Both the position numbers and the translations under genes were made by a program. Below are positions 7,936-16,236 of a stretch of 64,000 bases of DNA, in pieces (within the stretch, counting starts at the first letter, position 1; the number at the start of each line of letters is the position of its first letter). Below the pieces are notes generated by a model. It worked only from the letters and a program-made list of their open reading frames with translations. It ran no database searches and was not told the origin of the DNA. Source of the DNA: Sphingomonas_E sp042693015 (GTDB taxonomy: Bacteria; Pseudomonadota; Alphaproteobacteria; Sphingomonadales; Sphingomonadaceae); NCBI RefSeq assembly GCF_042693015.1, contig NZ_CP170544.1, positions 3,782,001-3,846,000 of the forward strand, read 5' to 3'.

Positions 7936-9222
7936 GTGCTTAGACGAGTGCCGCGGGATCAAGTGCGGCTCGGCATGTTTATTCATTCGCTGGAGGGATC
8001 GTGGCTCGATCATCCCTTCTGGCGTCGGCGATTCCTGATCAACGATCCCAAGCTGATCGCGCGCCTGCACAATAGCGACGTGCCTGCGGTACTAATCGAC
8101 GATGAAAAGGGCTTAGGCCCGGCTCCATCCCCCACTCCTCCGGCCGCGAGCACAGCTTTGCCGCTGCCGGCGCGATCACGACCGCAGCCGGCGCGCACCA
8201 TTTCCCCAGCCCTGCCGCTTTCGGCCTATCGCGCGACATCGCTGGGCGAGGAACGCATCCACGCGAAGAAGACGCTCGCCCGCAGCCGCCGGATCATGAC
8301 CAAGGTGTTCGAGCAGGCGCGGCTCGGCAATGCCGTGAAATCGGCCGAGGTCGCTTTGCTGGTGGGCGACATCACCGCATCGTTGCGCCGCAATGCCGCG
8401 GCGCTGATCGGCATGGTGCGGCTGAAGGGCAAAGACGAATATACCTACATGCACTCGGTGGCGGTGTGTGCGCTTATGGTGAATTTCGCGCGGCATCTGG
8501 AACTGGAAGATCGCGTCATCCACGAGATCGGCCTGGCCGGCCTGCTGCACGATGTCGGCAAGATGGCGGTGCCCGACGCGGTGCTGAACAAGCCGGGTGC
8601 ACTCAGCGAGGACGAGTTCAAGCAGATCCAGGCGCATGCCGAACGCGGCCATGAGATGCTGTCCGGGGCCAAGAATATCCCGGAAGCGGCGCTGGACGTC
8701 TGCCTGCACCATCATGAGAAATATGACGGCACCGGCTATCCGCACGGGCTGCGCGCCGATCAGATCAGCTTCTATGCCCGGATGGGCGCGATCTGCGACG
8801 TCTATGACGCGCTCACCTCGCGCCGTGTCTACAAGGATGCCTGGACGCCGAGCGAGGCGATCGAACACATGCTGTCCTGGGACGGGCATTTCGATCGCGC
8901 CTTGCTGTTCAAGTTCATGCAGAGCATCGGCGTGTTCCCGGTGGGGATGCTCGTGCGGCTGCGATCGAACCGGCTCGGCGCCGTGCTGACGATCGACGAG
9001 AAAAGGATGATCGTGCGGGTGCGCGCCTTCCACTCCGCGATCGACCGGGTGATGCTGGAACCGCAAGACCTGACGATGACCGAGCGGCTTTCCGGCGACC
9101 AGATCGTCGGCGAGGAAGATCCCGCGCGGTGGGGCTTCGGCCGCTGGGAGGAGTTGCGCGATCTGGTGCTGGAAGGCGCAGACGAAACCGAGCTGGCGGC
9201 GTTCGCGGCTTCGGACGCCTAG
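7936..9222 (+). CDS. HD-GYP domain cyclic-di-GMP phosphodiesterase with N-terminal DUF3391
   Basis: The 428-residue protein has an N-terminal DUF3391-type domain (LRRVPRDQVRLGMFIHSLEG onward), then a Pro/Ala-rich linker (about 62-95). An HD-GYP domain follows, with metal ligands at His205-Asp206 (LLHDVGKM), HHHEKYDG (258-265) and the signature GTGYPHGL (GYP at 267-269). The core looks intact, so it should hydrolyse cyclic di-GMP in the cytoplasm. Start is a GTG at 7936 behind GGAAAGGA. It converges with the transporter gene, the two overlapping by 4 bases. Confidence 0.9.
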   Translation: MLRRVPRDQVRLGMFIHSLEGSWLDHPFWRRRFLINDPKLIARLHNSDVPAVLIDDEKGLGPAPSPTPPAASTALPLPARSRPQPARTISPALPLSAYRATSLGEERIHAKKTLARSRRIMTKVFEQARLGNAVKSAEVALLVGDITASLRRNAAALIGMVRLKGKDEYTYMHSVAVCALMVNFARHLELEDRVIHEIGLAGLLHDVGKMAVPDAVLNKPGALSEDEFKQIQAHAERGHEMLSGAKNIPEAALDVCLHHHEKYDGTGYPHGLRADQISFYARMGAICDVYDALTSRRVYKDAWTPSEAIEHMLSWDGHFDRALLFKFMQSIGVFPVGMLVRLRSNRLGAVLTIDEKRMIVRVRAFHSAIDRVMLEPQDLTMTERLSGDQIVGEEDPARWGFGRWEELRDLVLEGADETELAAFAASDA

Positions 9223-10181
9223 GCGACCGCCCGCGCACGATCGCCGACCGGCTTTCGATGCGCGCCGAAGCAGGAGAGGAGGCTGAGGACGACTAAACCG
9301 AAGGCCGCCGCCTCCAGCATGGTCGGCCAGCGTTGCTCCCACACGAAGCCGTAGATCAGCGCGAACAAGGTTTCGAACAGGATCATCTGGCCGACGAGCG
9401 TCAGCGGAAGCAGCCGGCTCGCGCGGTTCCAGAGGGCATTGCCGACAACCGAGGCGAACAGTGCCACCCCGATCGAGACGGCCGCGAACTGCGCCCAGGC
9501 GGCCGCATGATGCTGTGGCACATCGAGCACCAGCGCGACGGGGATGAGGATCAGGGACTGGGCGCCCGTGACGACACCGATCAGCAAGCTCCAGTCATGG
9601 GCCGAGATATGATCGAGCCGGGCGAGGCAGCGGCTGTTGCCCACCGCGAAGGCCGTCCATGAAAGAAGCGCGCCGATCGCACACAGGAGCCCGGTAAGTT
9701 GCGCGCCGACAGTCCCGGTCGCCGGCAAGGCGAGGGCTTGCCAGCCGATGCACAGGGCGCCGGCCGCGCATAACAGCAAGGAGGGGGCGAGCCTCGACAG
9801 CGACACCGCGTTCCGATCGCGGCTGCCGATGATCGTCACGGCAACCGGCAGGAAGCCGATCACCAACGAGGTCATCGCGATGCCGCCGATCTGCACGGCG
9901 CTCGACAACAGGATGTAATAAAGGGTGTTGCCCGCGACTGCGAGCCACGCCAACGCCAGCCATTCGCGCCGCCGGAGCCGCCGGGCAAGCGTGCGCCAGC
10001 GCGGCGCGATCAGGATGATCGAGATGAGGCCGTAACTGACATAGCGACCGATCGTGAGTTCGAGCGGACTGAACGCGCGCGCCAGTTCCGGCGCCAGGAA
10101 GACCAGCCCCCATAGCGCGCCGGCGGCCATGCCGCACAGGATGCCGGCCAGGGTTGAACTGCGATCCGATACGCGACCCAC
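9219..10181 (-). CDS. DMT-family (EamA) inner-membrane transporter
   Basis: The 320-residue protein shows about ten hydrophobic segments arranged as two EamA repeats. The first begins AGILCGMAAGALWGLVFLAP, and the second lies around LTGLLCAIGALLSWTAFAVG. Members export amino acids or related metabolites. It is divergent from an Lrp/AsnC-type regulator 106 bases away, a common arrangement for amino-acid-inducible exporters, so I infer export of an amino acid or its derivative. Confidence 0.85.
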   Translation of the reverse strand: MGRVSDRSSTLAGILCGMAAGALWGLVFLAPELARAFSPLELTIGRYVSYGLISIILIAPRWRTLARRLRRREWLALAWLAVAGNTLYYILLSSAVQIGGIAMTSLVIGFLPVAVTIIGSRDRNAVSLSRLAPSLLLCAAGALCIGWQALALPATGTVGAQLTGLLCAIGALLSWTAFAVGNSRCLARLDHISAHDWSLLIGVVTGAQSLILIPVALVLDVPQHHAAAWAQFAAVSIGVALFASVVGNALWNRASRLLPLTLVGQMILFETLFALIYGFVWEQRWPTMLEAAAFGLVVLSLLSCFGAHRKPVGDRARAVA

Positions 10182-10287
10182 GGCCTGCTTCCTTCACACG
10201 CAAACTGGAACGGCTTTGGGAATTATCATCATCGGGGTGGGAAATGCGCTCTTGATTGGGCCACCAAATGCAACATTTACTCAGGGC

Positions 10288-10776
10288 ATGGCCGATCGCG
10301 CATCTTCTCCGGGGCGTAACCTCGATTCCTTCGACCGGGCGATCCTCCGTATCGTCCAGCGCGACAACAAGACGCCGCAGCGGAGCATTGCCGAGGCGGT
10401 GAACCTGTCGACTGCCGCGGTCCAGCGCCGGATTGCAGCGATGGAAAAAGCCGGGATCATCCTGCGCAACGTCGCGATCGTCGATCCTGATGCGATTTCG
10501 CTGGCGATCACGGCAATCGTTGAAGTGCATCTGGTGGACGAAAGATCGGCGACGGTGGACCGCGCGAAGGCGCTTTTCCGCGCCGCGCCGGAGGTGCAGC
10601 AATGCTATTATGTCACCGGCGGCACCAGCTTCGTGCTGGTGATCCATTCGCCTGATATGCGCAGTTATGAGGCGGTGACGCGGCGGCTGTTTGCAGAGAA
10701 CGAATCTGTCGCCAGCTTCCGCAGCCTGCTCGCGCTCGATCGGGTGAAGGCGGATATGGAGATGGTGATCCCCTGA
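10288..10776 (+). CDS. Lrp/AsnC-family transcriptional regulator
   Basis: The 162-residue protein has an N-terminal winged helix-turn-helix (LDSFDRAILRIVQRD, then RSIAEAVNLSTAAVQRRI). A C-terminal RAM/Lrp-AsnC ligand-binding domain contains VEVHLVDE, CYYVTGGTSFVLVIH and YEAVTRRLF. Length is standard. The ATG at 10288 matches the expected N terminus; the long open frame upstream has no plausible protein. It probably binds an amino acid and controls the divergent EamA transporter and itself from the shared 106-bp intergenic region. Confidence 0.88.
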   Translation: MADRASSPGRNLDSFDRAILRIVQRDNKTPQRSIAEAVNLSTAAVQRRIAAMEKAGIILRNVAIVDPDAISLAITAIVEVHLVDERSATVDRAKALFRAAPEVQQCYYVTGGTSFVLVIHSPDMRSYEAVTRRLFAENESVASFRSLLALDRVKADMEMVIP

Positions 10777-10815
10777 AACGAAAACGCCCGCCACCGCGGC
10801 GTGCGGTGACGGGCG
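10777..10815 (-). terminator. rho-independent terminator of the amidohydrolase/Coq4-like unit
   Basis: Read on the minus strand, a 13-bp stem (CGCCCGTCACCGC pairing with GCGGTGGCGGGCG, one G-U) with a 5-base loop is followed by TTTTCGTTTC. It lies 24 bases downstream of the Coq4-like gene. On the plus strand no T-tract follows, so it acts mainly on the minus strand. Confidence 0.8.
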
Positions 10816-10839
10816 AGATCAGTTTCGGGCAGATTCAGA

Positions 10840-11712
10840 TCATTCCGCCGCCATCGCGGTGGGCTGGCCGGGATAGCGCGGATCCTGGCTGGCGTCGGTC
10901 GTCCAGGCCCAATAGCCGGAAGGCGGCGCATCGGTGATGCCATATTCCTCGCGGATGTCCGTCACCTGCCAGTCGAGATGGTCGCGCCAGCAGACGATCA
11001 TCAGCGGCACCTTCCAGTTCTTGCCCTGCGCGGAACCGATATCCTCGGCCTCAAGCATTTCGGGCATCACCTGCGGGTAATAGAGGCCCATCTTCATCGT
11101 CGTCTTGGCCTTGAGATAGGTGCCGACGCGGTTGATGAAGGAGGCGAGCTCCGGCCGGAAATAGCGATAGAGCGCGCGGGCGTTGGCCGAAAGCAAAGCC
11201 ACTTCACCGCAGAAGTTGGTCTCGAACCCGGTGATCATATGCTCGATGTCATGCGTGAAGACGCGTTCCTTCAGATAGAAGGTGTAATCGCTGTCGATCT
11301 TCATCCCCTGGAAGAAGTGATCGATATTGTAGCCGCTGTTGGCGAGGAAATCGTAGATCACCGAACCCAGCGTGCCGGGCGCGAAACCCTTCACATCATC
11401 GACCGTGAAATCCGAAGGGATACGGCGATCTAGCCAACGCTTGAATTCCGGCAGGCGCGCTTTTTCCTCCTCGAACAGCCGGATGATCGCCGGCATGTCT
11501 TCCATCTGGTGAAGAATCTGCGCGACTTCGGGAATGAAGGCGGTGTTGGGCAGATCGGCACCGTTCCGACGGAGCATTTCCTGCGCGATCAGCGCACGCA
11601 GCGGGGCGCTGTTAAGGTAGGTTGACGAGCTGATCAGCACCGAGCTTTCGGTGGTGAACTTGCGCATCCCGCCATTATAGTAATCATGATCCGCCTGGCT
11701 GACCTGGGCCAT
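10840..11712 (-). CDS. Coq4-family protein
   Basis: The 290-residue protein contains the Coq4 zinc motif HDxxH(x)11E exactly: His154, Asp155, His158 and Glu170 in THDIEHMITGFETNFCGE. The flanking all-helical sequence fits the same family. Coq4 acts in ubiquinone biosynthesis in mitochondria and some bacteria, at ring C1 decarboxylation/hydroxylation. Here the gene does not sit with ubi genes but 14 bases downstream of a D-aminoacylase-like amidohydrolase, so I infer a specialised catabolic role rather than housekeeping ubiquinone synthesis. No signal peptide or membrane segment is visible. Confidence 0.82.
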   Translation of the reverse strand: MAQVSQADHDYYNGGMRKFTTESSVLISSSTYLNSAPLRALIAQEMLRRNGADLPNTAFIPEVAQILHQMEDMPAIIRLFEEEKARLPEFKRWLDRRIPSDFTVDDVKGFAPGTLGSVIYDFLANSGYNIDHFFQGMKIDSDYTFYLKERVFTHDIEHMITGFETNFCGEVALLSANARALYRYFRPELASFINRVGTYLKAKTTMKMGLYYPQVMPEMLEAEDIGSAQGKNWKVPLMIVCWRDHLDWQVTDIREEYGITDAPPSGYWAWTTDASQDPRYPGQPTAMAAE

Positions 11713-11726
11713 GGTTCGTCCTCCCC

Positions 11727-13469
11727 TTATTCGGCCGCGATCGCGGCAGCGTGGGCGTCGTTGGCCGGTGCAAGGAACGCACCGGGGGTCGCACCCGTAT
11801 ATTTCTTGCCGTCGAAAGTCGGCTCGCCGTTGACCAGGGTCAGCCGCATAGGTGCTGCCTGACGGGTGAAGCGCCAGGTGGTGCCGCCCTTGCCGTCGGG
11901 CACGTCGAACACCTTTTCCATGTCGCGACGCTGGATCTCGTCCATGTTGAACACCGCGATGTCCGCCCGCTTGCCGACCTTGATCTCGCCGCGATCGGTG
12001 AGGCCGAAGAAGTTGGCGAGCTTGCCGGTCATCACATGCACGGCCTGCTCCAGCGTCATCAGCTTCTCGTCACGGACATATTTGGTGAGGAGCAGGATAT
12101 TCTCGCCGCCGCCGCACAGCATCTGGCCATGCGCACCCGCGTCCGAGATGTTCCCGACGGTCATCGGATCGGTCATCAACTCGATCGTCAATTTCTCGTC
12201 CTTGGGGAAGGGCGACATGTGAACGGTCGAACGGGTGCCGTTCTTCAGGATCCAGTCGGCCATCGCGTCCGAACGATGCAGCCCCTTGCTGTCGGCATAA
12301 TCCTTCAGTGTCAGGCCGGTCGGCCCCGTGCCGTTTTCGGAATCGATCAGGTGCAGATCCTGCGGGTTGTTCATCGGCGAATGCGGCCAGGCCTTGGTGT
12401 CCCAGCTTTCGCGAGCACGGGCACGCCATTCGGGATCGGCAAGCAGGCGGGCCTTTTCGCCATGATCGTCGGCCAGCACCACTTCATGCCAGGCATAATC
12501 GTTCGACTGCGCGAAGATCAGCGATTTGATCAGGCTGAGCGTGCTGGTCGGCGAGACATGGGCGATGCCGGGCCACACCTGATAGCCCTTGGCGCGCATG
12601 TCGGCGACGCGGGTCTGCATCGGCGCCAATATATCCTTTTGGAATTCCAGAGTCGGCACCGCGCCGGCAATCTGCATGCGGATGCCGCGCCCCTTGGTCA
12701 GTCGCTCCAGCCGCTCAAGCGAGGCCGGGCCGGTCTTGCGCATGAAGGTGTCGATGATGACCTGATAGGTCGCGGCCGGGTAGCGTTGCAGCACTTCGAA
12801 CAGCGCCACGAACTCGGCATCGTCGGCGACGAGCGTTGGGATCGGGCGGTTCTGGCCGTCGTGATCGTGGAGATTGTCCGACATGCCGAGCGCGCCCGCG
12901 GCGAGCGCGTCATCGAGCAGTTCGGCCATGCGGCGGATTTCTTCCGGCGTCGCCACGCGTTCCCACGCTTCAAGGCCCATCACGGCAAGGCGGATGGCAA
13001 TATGGCCGACGAAGGCGGCGTAGTTCGCCGGCACCTTCACCTTGGCTTCCATCGACGCCTTATATTCGGACCATTTGCTCCAGTCCCAGGGCAGATGTTC
13101 GAGGAAGGGGCCTTCGGGAATATCCTCGAAGAAGGAGAAGATCTTGATCATCTCCAACTGGGCGGCCTTCTCCGGGTGGAGCGGGGCGGCCGTGAAGCCG
13201 CAATTGCCGAGGATCACCGTCGTCGCGCCATAGCCGGGCAGCGGATCGAGATCGGGCTGCCACCACATCGTCGCATCGAAATGGGTGTGGCTTTCGATGA
13301 AGCCGGGAGTCACGTGGCAGCCGTCGGCGAAATGGACCAGTTCACCATCGGGCTTCAGATCAGGGCCGATTTCAGAAATGGTGCCGTCGGTGATGCGCAC
13401 ATCGGCGCGATAGGCCGGGGCACCCGTGCCGTCGACAACTGTACCGCCCTTGATCAGAATATCGGACAT
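11727..13469 (-). CDS. amidohydrolase, N-acyl-D-amino-acid deacylase-like
   Basis: The 580-residue protein opens with a beta-strand domain typical of metal-dependent amidohydrolases (MSDILIKGGTVVDGTGAPAY). The metal motif SHTHFD follows with His61 and His63, then GNCGFTAAP with Cys90, a position where D-aminoacylases place a metal-ligand cysteine. Later segments such as SDAGAHGQMLCGGGE and GKRADIAVFN complete the family. The ATG at 13469 begins the canonical N terminus; the frame remains open upstream without family sequence. The substrate is unknown. It is probably co-transcribed with the Coq4-like gene and divergent from the HTH regulator. Confidence 0.85.
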   Translation of the reverse strand: MSDILIKGGTVVDGTGAPAYRADVRITDGTISEIGPDLKPDGELVHFADGCHVTPGFIESHTHFDATMWWQPDLDPLPGYGATTVILGNCGFTAAPLHPEKAAQLEMIKIFSFFEDIPEGPFLEHLPWDWSKWSEYKASMEAKVKVPANYAAFVGHIAIRLAVMGLEAWERVATPEEIRRMAELLDDALAAGALGMSDNLHDHDGQNRPIPTLVADDAEFVALFEVLQRYPAATYQVIIDTFMRKTGPASLERLERLTKGRGIRMQIAGAVPTLEFQKDILAPMQTRVADMRAKGYQVWPGIAHVSPTSTLSLIKSLIFAQSNDYAWHEVVLADDHGEKARLLADPEWRARARESWDTKAWPHSPMNNPQDLHLIDSENGTGPTGLTLKDYADSKGLHRSDAMADWILKNGTRSTVHMSPFPKDEKLTIELMTDPMTVGNISDAGAHGQMLCGGGENILLLTKYVRDEKLMTLEQAVHVMTGKLANFFGLTDRGEIKVGKRADIAVFNMDEIQRRDMEKVFDVPDGKGGTTWRFTRQAAPMRLTLVNGEPTFDGKKYTGATPGAFLAPANDAHAAAIAAE

Positions 13470-13588
13470 CAAGCTCTCTCCATGTCGGTCGCCTTGTGGC
13501 GAATTCTTGTGACGCGGCCGGACCCGTTCGCCGGCTTGGGTGTGAGAATATGCTTGCGCGGCGGGCGCGACAGCTACATTTGAGCGGA

Positions 13589-14383
13589 ATGGATCATCCA
13601 GAGATCCCTGAAAGCTCATCTGACGATCCAGTCTCGAAAGAGACGGAGGGGATGCTCGTCATGTTGCGCCGTTCGCTGCGCGCGGCGGGCTGGACGCAGG
13701 CGCGACTCGCCGAGACATTGGGCGTCGGCACCGCGACGGTGAAGCGCTGGCTACACGGCCGCGGGCTGACGCTGAGGACGCTCGAACGGCTGTGCACGAT
13801 CGCCGATCTCAGCCTGTCCGACCTGATCGACGCGGGCCGCGATCCCGACCCGGAATCCGATCATCTGACCTTGGCGCAGGAAGAGGCGCTGGGCAGTGAT
13901 CCCACGCTATCGACGATCTTCTTCATGATCCTGAACGGCTGGCCGCCGGCGGAAGCGACGACAAGCTTTGCGGTGCCGCCGGAGGAGGTGGAGGCGCATG
14001 TCCGCCGGCTCGAACGGCTGGCGCTGATCGACCGGCTATCGGGCGGGCGCTGGCGCGCGCGGCTCAACCCCAAGCATGTCTGGCAGCGCGAACCGCTGCG
14101 CCGCCACTTCGACCGACAGTTGAAGCAGCATTTCTTCGCGCTCGATTATGGCCATCCCGATACGATGTTCAGCGCGGAGACGATCAAGCTGTCGCCGACG
14201 GGGCTCGCTCGCCTGCGCGAGCGGATCGAGACGCTGCGGCAGGATTTCCGCGCGATCGAGCGGGAGGACCGGCGCACTGCGGCGCTGCCGGGGGAATGGT
14301 ATGCCGTGCTTTCGGTGGCCCGGCCGATGAAGGCGATCGCCGAGATCAACCGCGCGGCGCGCGCGCGGGCTCGCAAGCCTTAG
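13589..14383 (+). CDS. XRE-type helix-turn-helix transcriptional regulator
   Basis: The 264-residue protein has an N-terminal Cro/XRE helix-turn-helix (GWTQARLAETLGVGTATVKRW, about residues 35-55). A larger C-terminal region without recognised domain follows, including segments resembling a second winged-helix (AEATTSFAVPPEEVEAHVRR). ATG at 13589 follows GAGCG; an alternative in-frame start is at 13652. It is divergent from the amidohydrolase gene across 119 bp, so it may control that unit. It overlaps the end of the convergent next gene by 4 bases. Confidence 0.78.
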   Translation: MDHPEIPESSSDDPVSKETEGMLVMLRRSLRAAGWTQARLAETLGVGTATVKRWLHGRGLTLRTLERLCTIADLSLSDLIDAGRDPDPESDHLTLAQEEALGSDPTLSTIFFMILNGWPPAEATTSFAVPPEEVEAHVRRLERLALIDRLSGGRWRARLNPKHVWQREPLRRHFDRQLKQHFFALDYGHPDTMFSAETIKLSPTGLARLRERIETLRQDFRAIEREDRRTAALPGEWYAVLSVARPMKAIAEINRAARARARKP

Positions 14384-14715
14384 CGCTTGTGACCCCAGCG
14401 GTAATTTTCGAACGAGATCGTGGCGCCGGCATTCTCGCCCAGCGGCATAGCCGCCGTGCCATAAGCGCCGCGCATGCCGCCGGTGCCGATCATGAAGCCA
14501 AGCTCGCCATGCACCTGCGGCAAGCCGCTGATCGGCAGTTCGCCGATCGCTGGCCCCACATGGACGCCGCGGCCGCTATCGAGCGCTTTTTCCTTCTCAT
14601 CTGGCGACAGGCTGATGATCTCGCCTGCCGGTGCGGGTGCATCGCTGGCCTGCGCAAGGGCCGGGGCTGCCAGTGCCAATGTGCTGAGAAGCAAAGCGGA
14701 TCGAACCAACATCAT
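14380..14715 (-). CDS. small secreted protein of unknown function
   Basis: The 111-residue product begins with a signal peptide (MMLVRSALLLSTLALAAPAL, then AQA as probable cleavage site). The mature part has about 90 residues with no cysteine. It includes LPQVHGELGFMIGTGGMRGA and a C-terminal SFENYRWGHKR, a pattern I associate with small periplasmic proteins in sphingomonads but cannot name. It stands alone between the HTH regulator and the MFS gene. Confidence 0.62.
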   Translation of the reverse strand: MMLVRSALLLSTLALAAPALAQASDAPAPAGEIISLSPDEKEKALDSGRGVHVGPAIGELPISGLPQVHGELGFMIGTGGMRGAYGTAAMPLGENAGATISFENYRWGHKR

Positions 14716-14761
14716 GATGACGGCAGTGCTACCATGAAGGTGAAGGGGCGGTGAACAATAT

Positions 14762-15976
14762 TCACGCCCCCTCCGCCGCGGCCGCCCGGCGGCTGACGAC
14801 GAGTCCGATCAAGGCGCCGGCCAAGAGCACCAACGCGGCGATGAAGAAGCTCAGCCCCGGCGCATTGCCCACCGACACTACATAGACCCAGCCGAAGAAA
14901 AGCGGCGAGGCGACGCCGGCGATGCTCGCCACGCTCATGTTCGCGCCCTGCAGCTGCCCCTGCTCGCTTTCGGAAACGAGCCGCGTCATCAAGGATTGCA
15001 AGGTAGGCATGGCGAGGCCCCAGAGTGCGTTGGGGAGCATGGCGAGCGTGAACAGCCAGCCATTGGGCGCCGCCCCCATGCAGGCGATGCCGACCGCGCC
15101 CGCGGCGAGCCCGAACACCATTACCGGCCGGTCCCCCCAGCGCTTCACCGCCGGTCCGACCAGCACACCCTGGACGATCATGTCGAGCAGGCCGACCAAC
15201 CCCAGCAATATGCCGACCTCGAACGCACCCCAGCCGTAGCGAAAGGCGGCATAGAGAACGAACACCGCCGAAAAGACATGGTGGGCGAAATAGAGCAGGA
15301 AATTCACGATCGAGAGGCCGGAAAGCTCGGGATGCGAGCGCAGCAGCCGAAGCGCGCCGAACGGATTGGCGCGGCTCCAGGCGAAGGCCATGCGCTTTTC
15401 GCGCGGCAAGGATTCCGGCAGCACGAACAGGCCGTAGAGGAAGGCGAGCGCCGAAAGGCCGGCGGCCGCCCAGAAGGGCACGCGTGGGCCAAACTCGCCC
15501 AGCACTCCACCAAGCATCGGCCCCGCAACGAAGCCCGCACTGAACGCCGCGCCGACCAGACCATAGCCGCGCGCCCGTTTGTCGGGCTCGGTGATGTCGG
15601 CCATATAGGCGTAGATGGTGGTGAAGCTCGACGAGGTCATGCCGCCCAGCATCCGGCCCACCGCCAGCCACCAGAGATTGGGCGCGAGCGCCATCAGCAC
15701 CCAGTCCGCCGCCAGCCCCGCGGTCGAGATCAGGATGGTCGGGCGCCGGCCAAAACGATCGGACAGGGAGCCGATGATCGGCGAGCAGAGGAACTGCATC
15801 GCCGCCCACAGCGCCACCAGCACGCCGTTCCAGAAGCCCGCGGTGGCGTTCGCCCCGCTGAACTCCTCGATCAACTGCGGCAGGACCGGGATGACGAGGC
15901 CCATCGCCATCACATCGAGCACCGCCGTCACGAAGATGAACGCGATCGCGGGACGGAAGGACTCGTTGGCAAGCAT
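14762..15976 (-). CDS. MFS transporter, TetA/TCR-like drug:H+ antiporter family
   Basis: The 404-residue protein has about twelve membrane segments. It carries the MFS motif A GSLSDRFGRRPT between helices 2 and 3, and the antiporter motif C region around GAAFSAGFVAGPMLGG. It resembles the class often named TCR/Tet MFS, but this family in alphaproteobacteria is broad and the name does not prove tetracycline efflux. I chose the ATG at 15976 (MLANESFRPAIAFIFVTAVL) as the start. The gene is divergent from the DUF2264 gene across 260 bp in which I see no recognised element. Confidence 0.82.
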   Translation of the reverse strand: MLANESFRPAIAFIFVTAVLDVMAMGLVIPVLPQLIEEFSGANATAGFWNGVLVALWAAMQFLCSPIIGSLSDRFGRRPTILISTAGLAADWVLMALAPNLWWLAVGRMLGGMTSSSFTTIYAYMADITEPDKRARGYGLVGAAFSAGFVAGPMLGGVLGEFGPRVPFWAAAGLSALAFLYGLFVLPESLPREKRMAFAWSRANPFGALRLLRSHPELSGLSIVNFLLYFAHHVFSAVFVLYAAFRYGWGAFEVGILLGLVGLLDMIVQGVLVGPAVKRWGDRPVMVFGLAAGAVGIACMGAAPNGWLFTLAMLPNALWGLAMPTLQSLMTRLVSESEQGQLQGANMSVASIAGVASPLFFGWVYVVSVGNAPGLSFFIAALVLLAGALIGLVVSRRAAAAEGA

Positions 15977-16236
15977 GCCCAGCGTGTTAGTGCCATCGCC
16001 GCACCGCGTCACCAGCTTCCAGGCGGACCTCACGAGACCGCGGCCCGCTCAAGAACATCGGTTCGATCCGTCGTGGCCCTATCGCTGGATCGGCACGCCA
16101 AGCCGGTCGGCAGGATCGGTACGCCGCCGGACCCCACCCGGCACTTGTGCGGCCGCCAGCGCCGGAGCAGGATGGCGGTAGCGACAAATCGGACAGTCGC
16201 TATCGCTGCTTGAGACGTTGGCATGGGAGGAGCTGA

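Noticed and set aside
14762..15976. Tetracycline resistance as the role of the MFS protein
   Set aside because: The family likeness to TetA/TCR is real, but chromosomal members in alphaproteobacteria mostly have other or unknown substrates, so I did not claim resistance.
15977..16236. A possible small gene or RNA in the gap between the MFS and DUF2264 genes
   Set aside because: The short frames have no ribosome-binding site or motif, and I see no strong hairpin; it is best read as a shared promoter region.
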